A DNA stretch of 64,000 nt, taken from Haliotis asinina. Taxonomy: Eukaryota; Mollusca; Gastropoda; Lepetellida; Haliotidae. Shown here piece after piece: positions 46,601 to 59,884 of this stretch. The first letter of the stretch is position 1. Each line of letters begins with the position of its first letter. The stretch lies in the NCBI RefSeq assembly GCF_037392515.1, contig NC_090288.1, positions 57,955,673 to 58,019,672 of the forward strand, given 5' to 3'. Position numbers and translations under genes: made by a program. Under the pieces are notes generated by a model. It was not told the DNA's origin, searched no databases, and saw only the letters and a program-made list of their open reading frames with translations.

Positions 46601-49600
46601 TGATGAATACCCACTTGTAACGGGTAGTTTGGTACCGGAAGTAAGCATGTGTGTACACTTGGTCCGGTTCAGTAAAGTCAGTGCGGAACCAGAAGTATGT
46701 GATGAATACCCACTTGTAACGGGTAGTTTGGTACCGGAAGTAAGCATGTGTGTACACTTGGTCCGGTTCAGTAAAGTCAGTCCGGAACCAGAAGTATGTG
46801 ATGAATACCCACTTGTAACGGGTAGTTTGGTACCGGAAGTAAGCATGTGTGTACACTTGGTCCAGTCCAGTAAAGTCAGTGCGGAACCAGAAGTATGTGA
46901 TGAATACTCACTTGTAACGGGTAGTTTGGTACCGGAAGTAAGCATGTGTGTACACTTGGTCCGGTCCAGTAAAGTCAGTGCGGAACCAGAAGTATGTGAT
47001 GAATACCCACTTGTAACGGGTAGTTTGGTACCGGAAGTAAGCATGTCTGTACACTTGGTCCGGTTCAGTAAAGTCAGTGTAGAACCAGAAGTATGTGATG
47101 AATACCCACTTGTAACGGGTAGTTTGGTACCGGAAGTAAGCATGTGTGTACACTTGGTCCGGTCCAGTAAAGTCAGTGCGGAACCAGAAGTATGTGATGA
47201 ATACCCACTTGTAACGGGTAGTTTGGTACCGGAAGTAAGCATGTGTGTACACTTGGTCCGGTTCAGTAAAGTCAGTCCGGAACCAGAAGTATGTGATGAA
47301 TACCCACTTGTAACGGGTAGTTTGGTACCGGAAGTAAGCATGTGTGTACACTTGGTCCGGTTCAGTAAAGTCAGTCCGGAACCAGAAGTATGTGATGAAT
47401 ACCCACTTGTAACGGGTAGTTTGGTACCGGAAGTAAGCATGTGTGTACACTTGGTCCGGTTCAGTAAAGTCAGTCCGGAACCAGAAGTATGTGATGAATA
47501 CCCACTTGTAACGGGTAGTTTGGTACCGGAAGTAAGCATGTCTGTACACTTGGTCCGGTCCAGTAAAGTCAGTCCGGAACCAGAAGTATGTGATGAATAC
47601 CCACTTGTAACGGGTAGTTTGGTACCGGAAGTAAGCATGTGTGTACACTTGGTCCGGTTCAGTAAAGTCAGTCCGGAACCAGAAGTATGTGATGAATACA
47701 CACTTGTAACGGGTAGTTTGGTACCGGAAGTAAGCATGTGTGTACACTTGGTCCGGTTCAGTAAAGTCAGTCCGGAACCAGAAGTATGTGATGAATACCC
47801 ACTTGTAACGGGTAGTTTGGTACCGGAAGTAAGCATGTGTGTACACTTGGTCCGGTTCAGTAAAGTCAGTCCGGAACCAGAAGTATGTGATGAATACCCA
47901 CTTGTAACGGGTAGTTTGGTACCGGAAGTAAGCATGTCTGTACACTTGGTCCGGTCCAGTAACGTCAGTCCGGAACCAGAAGTATGTGATGAATACACAC
48001 TTGTAACGGGTAGTTTGGTACCGGAAGTAAGCATGTGTGTACACTTGGTCCGGTTCAGTAAAGTCAGTCCGGAACCAGAAGTATGTGATGAATACCCACT
48101 TGTAACGGGTAGTTTGGTACCGGAAGTAAGCATGTGTGTACACTTGGTCCGGTCCAGTAACGTCAGTCCCAAACCAGAAGTATGTGATGAATACCCACTT
48201 GTAACGGGTAGTTTGGTACCGGAAGTAAGCATGTGTGTACACTTGGTCCGGTCCAGTAAAGTCAGTGCGGAACCAGAAGTATGTGATGAATACCCACTTG
48301 TAACGGGTAGATTGGTACCGGAAGTAAGCATGTGTGTACACTTGGTCCGATCCAGTAAAGTCAGTGCGGAACCAGAAGTATGTGATGAATACCCACTTGT
48401 AACGGGTAGTTTGGTACCGGAAGTAAGCATGTCTGTACACTTGGTCCGGTTCAGTAAAGTCAGTGTAGAACCAGAAGTATGTGATGAATACCCACTTGTA
48501 ACGGGTAGTTTGGTACCGGAAGTAAGCATGTGTGTACACTTGGTCCGGTCCAGTAAAGTCAGTCCGGAACCAGAAGTATGTGATGAATACCCACTTGTAA
48601 CGGGTAGTTTGGTACCGGAAGTAAGCATGTGTGTACACTTGGTCCGGTTCAGTAAAGTCAGTCCGGAACCAGAAGTATGTGATGAATACCCACTTGTAAC
48701 GGGTAGTTTGGTACCGGAAGTAAGCATGTGTGTACACTTGGTCCGGTTCAGTAAAGTCAGTCCGGAACCAGAAGTATGTGATGAATACACACTTGTAACG
48801 GGTAGTTTGGTACCGGAAGTAAGCATGTGTGTACACTTGGTCCGGTTCAGTAAAGTCAGTCCGGAACCAGAAGTATGTGATGAATACACACTTGTAACGG
48901 GTAGTTTGGTACCGGAAGTAAGCATGTGTGTACACTTGGTCCGGTTCAGTAAAGTCAGTCCGGAACCAGAAGTATGTGATGAATACCCACTTGTAACGGG
49001 TAGTTTGGTACTGGAAGTAAGCATGTGTGTACACTTGGTCCGGTCCAGTAAAGTCAGTCCGGAACCAGAAGTATGTGATGAATACCCACTTGTAACGGGT
49101 AGTTTGGTACCGGAAGTAAGCATGTGTGTACACTTGGTCCGGTCCAGTAAAGTCAGTGCGGAACCAGAAGTATGTGATGAATACCCACTTGTAACGGGTA
49201 GTTTGGTACCGGAAGTAAGCATGTGTGTACACTTGGTCCGGTCCAGTAAAGTCAGTGCGGAACCAGAAGTATGTGATGAATACTCACTTGTAACGGGTAG
49301 TTTGGTACCGGAAGTAAGCATGTGTGTACACTTGGTCCGGTCCAGTAAAGTCAGTGTGGAACCAGAAGTATGTGATGAATACCCACTTGTAACGGGTAGT
49401 TTGGTACCGGAAGTAAGCATGTGTGTACACTTGGTCCGGTCCAGTAAAGTCAGTCCGGAACCAGAAGTATGTGATGAATACCCACTTGTAACGGGTAGTT
49501 TGGTACCGGAAGTAAGCATGTGTGTACACTTGGTCCGGTTCAGTAAAGTCAGTGCGGAACCAGAAGTATGTGATGAATACCCACTTGTAACGGGTAGTTT

Positions 49601-52600
49601 GGTACCGGAAGTAAGCATGTGTGTACACTTGGTCCGGTTCAGTAAAGTCAGTCCGGAACCAGAAGTATGTGATGAATACCCACTTGTAACGGGTAGTTTG
49701 GTACCGGAAGTAAGCATGTGTGTACACTTGGTCCAGTCCAGTAAAGTCAGTGCGGAACCAGAAGTATGTGATGAATACTCACTTGTAACGGGTAGTTTGG
49801 TACCGGAAGTAAGCATGTGTGTACACTTGGTCCGGTCCAGTAAAGTCAGTGCGGAACCAGAAGTATGTGATGAATACCCACTTGTAACGGGTAGTTTGGT
49901 ACCGGAAGTAAGCATGTCTGTACACTTGGTCCGGTTCAGTAAAGTCAGTGTAGAACCAGAAGTATGTGATGAATACCCACTTGTAACGGGTAGTTTGGTA
50001 CCGGAAGTAAGCATGTGTGTACACTTGGTCCGGTCCAGTAAAGTCAGTGCGGAACCAGAAGTATGTGATGAATACCCACTTGTAACGGGTAGTTTGGTAC
50101 CGGAAGTAAGCATGTGTGTACACTTGGTCCGGTTCAGTAAAGTCAGTCCGGAACCAGAAGTATGTGATGAATACCCACTTGTAACGGGTAGTTTGGTACC
50201 GGAAGTAAGCATGTGTGTACACTTGGTCCGGTTCAGTAAAGTCAGTCCGGAACCAGAAGTATGTGATGAATACCCACTTGTAACGGGTAGTTTGGTACCG
50301 GAAGTAAGCATGTGTGTACACTTGGTCCGGTTCAGTAAAGTCAGTGCGGAACCAGAAGTATGTGATGAATACCCACTTGTAACGGGTAGTTTGGTACCGG
50401 AAGTAAGCATGTGTGTACACTTGGTCCGGTCCAGTAAAGTCAGTGCGGAACCAGAAGTATGTGATGAATACCCACTTGTAACGGGTAGTTTGGTACCGGA
50501 AGTAAGCATGTCTGTACACTTGGTCCGGTCCAGTAAAGTCAGTCCGGAACCAGAAGTATGTGATGAATACCCACTTGTAACGGGTAGTTTGGTACCGGAA
50601 GGAAGCATGTGTGTACACTTGGTCCGGTTCAGTAAAGTCAGTGCGGAACCAGAAGTATGTGATGAATACCCACTTGTAACGGGTAGTTTGGTACCGGAAG
50701 TAAGCATGTGTGTACACTTGGTCCGGTCCAGTAAAGTCAGTGCGGAACCAGAAGTATGTGATGAATACCCACTTGTAACGGGTAGTTTGGTACCGGAAGT
50801 AAGCATGTGTGTACACTTGGTCCGGTTCAGTAAAGTCAGTCCGGAACCAGAAGTATGTGATGAATACCCACTTGTAACGGGTAGTTTGGTACCGGAAGTA
50901 AGCATGTCTGTACACTTGGTCCGGTTCAGTAAAGTCAGTGCGGAACCAGAAGTATGTGATGAATACCCACTTGTAACGGGTAGTTTGGTACCGGAAGTAA
51001 GCATGTGTGTACACTTGGTCCGGTCCAGTAAAGTCAGTCCGGAACCAGAAGTATGTGATGAATACTCACTTGTAACGGGTAGTTTGGTACCGGAAGTAAG
51101 CATGTGTGTACACTTGGTCCGGTCCAGTAAAGTCAGTGTGGAACCAGAAGTATGTGATGAATACCCACTTGTAACGGGTAGTTTGGTACCGGAAGTAAGC
51201 ATGTGTGTACACTTGGTCCGGTCCAGTAAAGTCAGTGCGGAACCAGAAGTATGTGATGAATACCCACTTGTAACGGGTAGTTTGGTACCGGAAGTAAGCA
51301 TGTGTGTACACTTGGTCCGGTTCAGTAAAGTCAGTCCGGAACCAGAAGTATGTGATGAATACCCACTTGTAACGGGTAGTTTGGTACCGGAAGTAAGCAT
51401 GTGTGTACACTTGGTCCGGTCCAGTAAAGTCAGTGCGGAACCAGAAGTATGTGATGAATACTCACTTGTAACGGGTAGTTTGGTACTGGAAGTAAGCATG
51501 TGTGTACACTTGGTCCGGTCCAGTAAAGTCAGTGCGGAACCAGAAGTATGTGATGAATACCCACTTGTAACGGGTAGTTTGGTACCGGAAGTAAGCATGT
51601 CTGTACACTTGGTCCGGTTCAGTAAAGTCAGTGTAGAACCAGAAGTATGTGATGAATACCCACTTGTAGCGGGTAGTTTGGTACCGGAAGTAAGCATGTG
51701 TGTACACTTGGTCCGGTCCAGTAAAGTCAGTGCGGAACCAGAAGTATGTGATGAATACCCACTTGTAACGGGTAGTTTGGTACCGGAAGTAAGCATGTGT
51801 GTACACTTGGTCCGGTTCATTAAAGTCAATCCGGAAGCAGAAGTATGTGATGAATACCCACTTGTAACGGGTAGTTTGGTACCGGAAGTAAGCATGTGTG
51901 TACACTTGGTCCGGTTCAGTAAAGTCAGTCCGGAACCAGAAGTATGTGATGAATACCCACTTGTAACGGGTAGTTTGGTACCGGAAGTAAGCATGTCTGT
52001 ACACTTGGTCCGGTTCAGTAAAGTCAGTGTAGAACCAGAAGTATGTGATGAATACCCACTTGTAACGGGTAGTTTGGTACCGGAAGTAAGCATGTGTGTA
52101 CACTTGGTCCGGTCCAGTAAAGTCAGTGCGGAACCAGAAGTATGTGATGAATACCCACTTGTAACGGGTAGTTTGGTACCGGAAGTAAGCATGTCTGTAC
52201 ACTTGGTCCGGTCCAGTAAAGTCAGTGCGGAACCAGAAGTATGTGATGAATACCCACTTGTAACGGGTAGTTTGGTACCGGAAGTAAGCATGTGTGTACA
52301 CTTGGTCCGGTCCAGTAAAGTCAGTGCGGAACCAGAAGTATGTGATGAATACCCACTTGTAACGGGTAGTTTGGTACCGGAAGTAAGCATGTCTGTACAC
52401 TTGGTCCGGTCCAGTAAAGTCAGTGCGGAACCAGAAGTATGTGATGAATACCCACTTGTAACGGGTAGTTTGGTACCGGAAGTAAGCATGTGTGTACACT
52501 TGGTCCGGTTCAGTAAAGTCAGTGCGGAACCAGAAGTATGTGATGAATACCCACTTGTAACGGGTAGTTTGGTACCGGAAGTAAGCATGTGTGTACACTT

Positions 52601-55600
52601 GGTCCGGTCCAGTAAAGTCAGTGCGGAACCAGAAGTATGTGATGAATACCCACTTGTAACGGGTAGTTTGGTCCCGGAAGTAAGCATGTGTGTACACTTG
52701 GTCCGGTTCAGTAAAGTCAGTCCGGAACCAGAAGTATGTGATGAATACCCACTTGTAACGGGTAGTTTGGTACCGGAAGTAAGCATGTCTGTACACTTGG
52801 TCCGGTTCAGTAAAGTCAGTGCGGAACCAGAAGTATGTGATGAATACCCACTTGTAACGGGTAGTTTGGTACCGGAAGTAAGCATGTGTGTACACTTGGT
52901 CCGGTCCAGTAAAGTCAGTGCGGAACCAGAAGTATGTGATGAATACTCACTTGTAACGGGTAGTTTGGTACCGGAAGTAAGCATGTGTGTACACTTGGTC
53001 CGGTCCAGTAAAGTCAGTGTGGAACCAGAAGTATGTGATGAATACCCACTTGTAACGGGTAGTTTGGTACCGGAAGTAAGCATGTGTGTACACTTGGTCC
53101 GGTCCAGTAAAGTCAGTGCGGAACCAGAAGTATGTGATGAATACCCACTTGTAACGGGTAGTTTGGTACCGGAAGTAAGCATGTGTGTACACTTGGTCCG
53201 GTTCAGTAAAGTCAGTCCGGAACCAGAAGTATGTGATGAATACCCACTTGTAACGGGTAGTTTGGTACCGGAAGTAAGCATGTGTGTACACTTGGTCCGG
53301 TTCAGTAAAGTCAGTCCGGAACCAGAAGTATGTGATGAATACCCACTTGTAACGGGTAGTTTGGTACCGGAAGTAAGCATGTGTGTACACTTGGTCCAGT
53401 CCAGTAAAGTCAGTGCGGAACCAGAAGTATGTGATGAATACTCACTTGTAACGGGTAGTTTGGTACCGGAAGTAAGCATGTGTGTACACTTGGTCCGGTC
53501 CAGTAAAGTCAGTGCGGAACCAGAAGTATGTGATGAATACCCACTTGTAACGGGTAGTTTGGTACCGGAAGTAAGCATGTCTGTACACTTGGTCCGGTTC
53601 AGTAAAGTCAGTGTAGAACCAGAAGTATGTGATGAATACCCACTTGTAACGGGTAGTTTGGTACCGGAAGTAAGCATGTCTGTACACTTGGTCCGGTCCA
53701 GTAAAGTCAGTGCGGAACCAGAAGTATGTGATGAATACCCACTTGTAACGGGTAGTTTGGTACCGGAAGTAAGCATGTGTGTACACTTGGTCCGGTTCAG
53801 TAAAGTCAGTCCGGAACCAGAAGTATGTGATGAATACCCACTTGTAACGGGTAGTTTGGTACCGGAAGTAAGCATGTCTGTACACTTGGTCCGGTTCAGT
53901 AAAGTCAGTCCGGAACCAGAAGTATGTGATGAATACCCACTTGTAACGGGTAGTTTGGTACCGGAAGTAAGCATGTGTGTACACTTGGTCCGGTTCAGTA
54001 AAGTCAGTGCGGAACCAGAAGTATGTGATGAATACCCACTTGTAACGGGTAGTTTGGTACCGGAAGTAAGCATGTGTGTACACTTGGTCCGGTCCAGTAA
54101 AGTCAGTGCGGAACCAGAAGTATGTGATGAATACCCACTTGTAACGGGTAGTTTGGTACCGGAAGTAAGCATGTCTGTACACTTGGTCCGGTCCAGTAAA
54201 GTCAGTGCGGAACCAGAAGTATGTGATGAATACCCACTTGTAACGGGTAGTTTGGTACCGGAAGTAAGCATGTGTGTACACTTGGTCCGGTTCAGTAAAG
54301 TCAGTGCGGAACCAGAAGTATGTGATGAATACCCACTTGTAACGGGTAGTTTGGTACCGGAAGTAAGCATGTGTGTACACTTGGTCCGGTCCAGTAAAGT
54401 CAGTGCGGAACCAGAAGTATGTGATGAATACCCACTTGTAACGGGTAGTTTGGTACCGGAAGTAAGCATGTGTGTACACTTGGTCCGGTTCAGTAAAGTC
54501 AGTCCGGAACCAGAAGTATGTGATGAATACCCACTTGTAACGGGTAGTTTGGTACCGGAAGTAAGCATGTCTGTACACTTGGTCCGGTTCAGTAAAGTCA
54601 GTGCGGAACCAGAAGTATGTGATGAATACCCACTTGTAACGGGTAGTTTGGTACCGGAAGTAAGCATGTGTGTACACTTGGTCCGGTCCAGTAAAGTCAG
54701 TCCGGAACCAGAAGTATGTGATGAATACTCACTTGTAACGGGTAGTTTGGTACCGGAAGTAAGCATGTGTGTACACTTGGTCCGGTCCAGTAAAGTCAGT
54801 GTGGAACCAGAAGTATGTGATGAATACCCACTTGTAACGGGTAGTTTGGTACCGGAAGTAAGCATGTGTGTACACTTGGTCCGGTCCAGTAAAGTCAGTG
54901 CGGAACCAGAAGTATGTGATGAATACCCACTTGTAACGGGTAGTTTGGTACCGGAAGTAAGCATGTGTGTACACTTGGTCCGGTTCAGTAAAGTCAGTCC
55001 GGAACCAGAAGTATGTGATGAATACCCACTTGTAACGGGTAGTTTGGTACCGGAAGTAAGCATGTGTGTACACTTGGTCCGGTTCAGTAAAGTCAGTCCG
55101 GAACCAGAAGTATGTGATGAATACCCACTTGTAACGGGTAGTTTGGTACCGGAAGTAAGCATGTGTGTACACTTGGTCCGGTCCAGTAAAGTCAGTGCGG
55201 AACCAGAAGTATGTGATGAATACTCACTTGTAACGGGTAGTTTGGTACCGGAAGTAAGCATGTGTGTACACTTGGTCCGGTCCAGTAAAGTCAGTGCGGA
55301 ACCAGAAGTATGTGATGAATACCCACTTGTAACGGGTAGTTTGGTACCGGAAGTAAGCATGTGTGTACACTTGGTCCGGTTCAGTAAAGTCAGTGTAGAA
55401 CCAGAAGTATGTGATGAATACCCACTTGTAACGGGTAGTTTGGTACCGGAAGTAAGCATGTGTGTACACTTGGTCCGGTCCAGTAAAGTCAGTGCGGAAC
55501 CAGAAGTATGTGATGAATACCCACTTGTAACGGGTAGTTTGGTACCGGAAGTAAGCATGTGTGTACACTTGGTCCGGTTCAGTAAAGTCAGTCCGGAACC

Positions 55601-56846
55601 AGAAGTATGTGATGAATACCCACTTGTAACGGGTAGTTTGGTACCGGAAGTAAGCATGTGTGTACACTTGGTCCGGTTCAGTAAAGTCAGTCCGGAACCA
55701 GAAGTATGTGATGAATACCCACTTGTAACGGGTAGTTTGGTACCGGAAGTAAGCATGTCTGTACACTTGGTCCGGTTCAGTAAAGTCAGTGCGGAACCAG
55801 AAGTATGTGATGAATACCCACTTGTAACGGGTAGTTTGGTACCGGAAGTAAGCATGTGTGTACACTTGGTCCGGTCCAGTAAAGTCAGTGCGGAACCAGA
55901 AGTATGTGATGAATACCCACTTGTAACGGGTAGTTTGGTACCGGAAGTAAGCATGTCTGTACACTTGGTCCGGTCCAGTAAAGTCAGTGCGGAACCAGAA
56001 GTATGTGATGAATACCCACTTGTAACGGGTAGTTTGGTACCGGAAGTAAGCATGTGTGTACACTTGGTCCGGTTCAGTAAAGTCAGTGCGGAACCAGAAG
56101 TATGTGATGAATACCCACTTGTAACGGGTAGTTTGGTACCGGAAGTAAGCATGTGTGTACACTTGGTCCGGTTCAGTAAAGTCAGTCCGGAACCAGAAGT
56201 ATGTGATGAATACCCACTTGTAACGGGTAGTTTGGTACCGGAAGTAAGCATGTGTGTACACTTGGTCCGGTCCAGTAAAGTCAGTGCGGAACCAGAAGTA
56301 TGTGATGAATACTCACTTGTAACGGGTAGTTTGGTACCGGAAGTAAGCATGTGTGTACACTTGGTCCGGTCCAGTAAAGTCAGTGCGGAACCAGAAGTTT
56401 GTGATGAATACCCACTTGTAACGGGTAGTTTGGTACCGGAAGTAAGCATGTCTGTACACTTGGTCCGGTCCAGTAAAGTCAGTGCGGAACCAGAAGTATG
56501 TGATGAATACCCACTTGTAACGGGTAGTTTGGTACCGGAAGTAAGCATGTGTGTACACTTGGTCCGGTCCAGTAAAGTCAGTCCGGAACCAGAAGTATGT
56601 GATGAATACCCACTTGTAACGGGTAGTTTGGTACCGGAAGTAAGCATGTGTGTACACTTGGTCCGGTTCAGTAAAGTCAGTGCGGAACCAGAAGTATGTG
56701 ATGAATACCCACTTGTAACGGGTAGTTTGGTACCGGAAGTAAGCATGTGTGTACACTTGGTCCGGTCCAGTAACGTCAGTCCGGAACCAGAAGTATGTGA
56801 TGAATACACACTTGTAACGGGTAGTTTGGTACCGGAAGTAAGCATG
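43673..56846. repeat. 99-bp satellite-like array, 133 units
   Basis: From AAGCATG at 43673 to the same word at 56840 is 13167 bp, exactly 133 x 99. There is no net indel across the array. On the plus strand each unit encodes 33 residues (VSMCVHLVRSSKVSAEPEVC, DEYPLVTGSLVPE). One minus frame (MLTSGTKLPVTSGYSSHTSG, SALTLLDRTKCTH) is also open throughout. A second minus frame is broken only where a unit carries TACTCA. Variation is limited to a few positions (TGT/TCT, TCC/TTC, AAA/AAC, GCG/CCG/GTG/GTA, CCA/ACA/TCA). Nearly every unit contains ACCGGAAGT. I see no splice sites, initiator context or domain that makes it a gene. A repetitive coding exon cannot be excluded. Confidence 0.95.
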
Positions 56847-56849
56847 GGT

Positions 56850-59100
56850 CTTTCTCGCATATCACAAGTTGGCGCCCGCAGAGGAGGTCGAGAACCAGCT
56901 TAGTGCTGGAAGTAGCGCCTCCGAGACATACAGGCTATATTAGTTTATGTATGTCATATCATGCAGCTTTTCATTCTCCGTTTCACTCTTTTGTGGATTA
57001 CCCAAGTAAAAATATTTTAACGAAGATAGAAGGCACAAGTAAAACACACTATTACATTGAAAAAATCCCTTTTCACATTTATAAGAAATCTATGCCAAAA
57101 GCAGAGTCGATTGTACTATTTTGAATGCACTAAACCAGATATTGGTGTCAGCAGTACTACAGCTGTATAATGTTGTTTGTAACAAATCAGGTCTGAACTG
57201 GACAATCCAATGATTATCACCATGTTCCCAAGAGGTAACGTATCCTGTCCCACAGGTGACACCGCCATAAAGATATGTTGAGTCTAGTGATTTGTTCACC
57301 TGAAATAATTCGGGAAGGTATGGTATAAGTAAAAATAGAGAATTTCATTTTTTGTCACCGATGCATCAAAGTATAAATGCTGTGACATCTTATAATAAAT
57401 ACTTGAAGGAAATAGGTCCTTTCTCAGAAACTGTAATTGATTGCTTGTTTTAAATTAGGGATTATTATTAAAATCATGAGTAATATTGTTGTAGCACGTG
57501 TCTTAAGTTGTGAATATTTTTTTAGTCCATGTTTAAAAAAATGTCATCGATATTGCAATGTTGCAAGATTTTGTGTTGATAATCGAATTCTGTGTTTGTA
57601 TCTTAATAGCGTTGCTATATGGCAACGTTAACTTGTGAACCACTCATTTATATGAGAGTGTGGTTAAAAAACGCACGTGTTTAACAGACTTTTCATGAGT
57701 GTTTTGTAGGGTTATTTCCTCCCGTATCAAGTAGACGCGTAGCCATGTGACTGCAATACTGCAGTTTTATTTGGGTGTTGATGCATGTGAACCAAGAATA
57801 TACATGTAAATGTACAATTTAACCGAAGAAACCGTGTTAATTTCTCCAGACATCAGGATAAACTTTTAATAAATTAACGTTTTATTCCATACTATGCACA
57901 CGAAAAGCGTGGACATAAAGACAGGCCACTTAAAGCCATTATATTACGTACTGTAATCGGTCGACCGATAACTACAATGTCAGTCAAGGGACAAAGCTTC
58001 TTTCTGTCCTCTTGGAAAGATTTTATTGACTGGGATTCTAGATGTTGAGGAATGAGGACAATGTTTCTGGATGTACAACGTCTTTATTCTGTATAGCCGA
58101 TCTTTTGAAATGGATTTTAATGTCACATTCTTGGCAACGACAGTGAATCTATAACAAAACATCGCCATACAAACGATAACCTGAAAGAATTATTTTGAAT
58201 TTACATTCATATTGATTTGCTACATATTGTCTCGATTTTGTAAGAAATGAGATTTTCTTTAACATTAGACGTAAGTGGATAGATTTAAACAGAATACTGA
58301 ATCTCGGATCAGGACTCCATTGGTTACAATCTGCGCTGTATACCAGGAGGATTGCAACAAGCACCTGTTTATGATTTATTTAGTAAGTGACGTTTTTTAC
58401 CCGGAGGGCAAGACCTTTTTGTCCTTTTTGTGAACGATCAGATATTGCATATATTTTTTTCAGTTCTCTGAAGTATGAATCGAACATTCGATAGCCTAAG
58501 GAATTCTTTATTGTTTGCGTATACCCAATTAAACCGAATAGATACAGTCAAGCCTTATCATTACATTCAACAAAAATATGATATCTATAATCTTTAATGG
58601 TTTGTATTAAAAAACCCACAAATTAAAGTAAAGCTAAAGTAATTAATTAATTTCATTTAAGTAAGTAGAAATTACGAGACTTGTAAACATTCAAAGGGAA
58701 ACAATACATACCGTGGCGTGATGTGCATCAAAATCAGAAAGCAATCAACGGAGAGTACATTATTATGAAAACAAAGTTAACAGGACCTGTCAGTCACGGA
58801 CAGAAGCTGAGAAGTGTAACAGTCAGACTGTAACAATGTAGGGAAGAAGGCAGTACCTTTATGTAGAATGGTTATTATATGTCAAATAGAAATACTTGTT
58901 TCATGAGAACGGGTAGACACAACTAGCAACAGCTTCTTTGGAAAAGAGCACGGACATAAGTCAAGTGTATAGCCCACACGAGCAAGAATGAGGGTCCTAC
59001 AGGTATTTTCAAAAATAGATAACGGGTTTTGTGCATTGAAATGTAATATGATCCTGAATCTGTATGGTTACTGCAAATAACACTGACTATATAAAACCGT
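56850..59100. other. Region right of the 99-bp array
   Basis: AT-rich. A possible SINE-B remnant (TCTGAACTGGACAATCCAAT at 57192-57211). A minus-strand hydrophobic frame near 58365 (VLVAILLVYSADCNQWS, after a CAG) resembles the end of a signal peptide but lacks a start and a fitting partner exon. Confidence 0.35.
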
Positions 59101-59104
59101 TTCT

Positions 59105-59185
59105 GGTGCCCATCGCCATGGTATTGCTGGAATATAGCTAAGAGCGACGTAAACATAACCTCAGTCACTCATTCACTCACACACC
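59105..59185 (+). mobile_element. SINE-A 3' part
   Basis: GTATTGCTGGAATATAGCTA, AGAGCGACGTAAACATAAC and CACTCATTCACTCACAC. The tRNA-like head is absent. Confidence 0.75.
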
Positions 59186-59189
59186 ACAG

Positions 59190-59880
59190 AAATCAGAATA
59201 TATCAGAAACTGTGTCCCGATGAGAGAATGTGTACGATTTCACCCCGCCTTTAACAAAATGTCAGTGACATCACGGCTTGAGACACCAGATATGGCATCA
59301 AAATGTACAGAGAGGAGGGCGTGTAGGGGTGCACGGGTGCGCATCCCGCTTTATACCTCCTTTTGTTCTGAAAGTTTAATCATTCACCACTGAAACTTCT
59401 CTCGTGAAAACGGGTGATAAGAACTATACAATCCCCACTCTCTAAAAAAAAACCTGTATCCGCTTATGAATGGGCTTCAGACATTGTATGTTGCGTTCTC
59501 TGTCATTCGTCGTGACGCGAGGACACGATGTAAGCACCCGACAGACATACAAAGACAAAATCTTCTTCATCTTGGGGGTTTATGCTGCCCTTGTCTCTCA
59601 AGATACTATTGCCAAAAATGGCCAAAATCACACGGTGTCTATGTCTCGAGAACATAGTGCACCCAAAGGATAATCCCCAAATCTCAACTACAAATATGGA
59701 CATGCTTCTACTTATTACATAAGATTCGCAGAAACAAGTACTCCCGAATAAATCGATAGTACAGGTACATATGGGTGACAATTTACATTCTAGAGCAGGA
59801 CGTTTCGATACAGCTTTTTGTGTCGTTTTCAAGTAATGATAGTAAAAATGGCACTCAAAGAAACTCAAATACATCGTGAG
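59190..59880. other. Stretch without recognised gene
   Basis: No exon recognised. Confidence 0.4.
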
Positions 59881-59884
59881 ATGC

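Noticed and set aside
43635..56756. Third-frame minus-strand series of 114-908 residue open frames
   Set aside because: Same repeat in another frame, broken wherever a unit carries TACTCA. Useful only as a marker of unit order.
43646..56903. Two giant open frames (about 4400 residues, opposite strands) as protein genes
   Set aside because: A 99-bp unit without stops in those frames, repeated without indels, makes them automatically. No splice, start context, signal peptide or silent-site bias supports either. Kept as a repeat, with coding left as an open question.
57090..57299. Minus-strand exon candidate with a CAG acceptor (VNKSLDSTYLYGG start)
   Set aside because: Its second half aligns with a SINE-B remnant (GGACAATCCAATGATTATCA), and no partner exon fits the phase.
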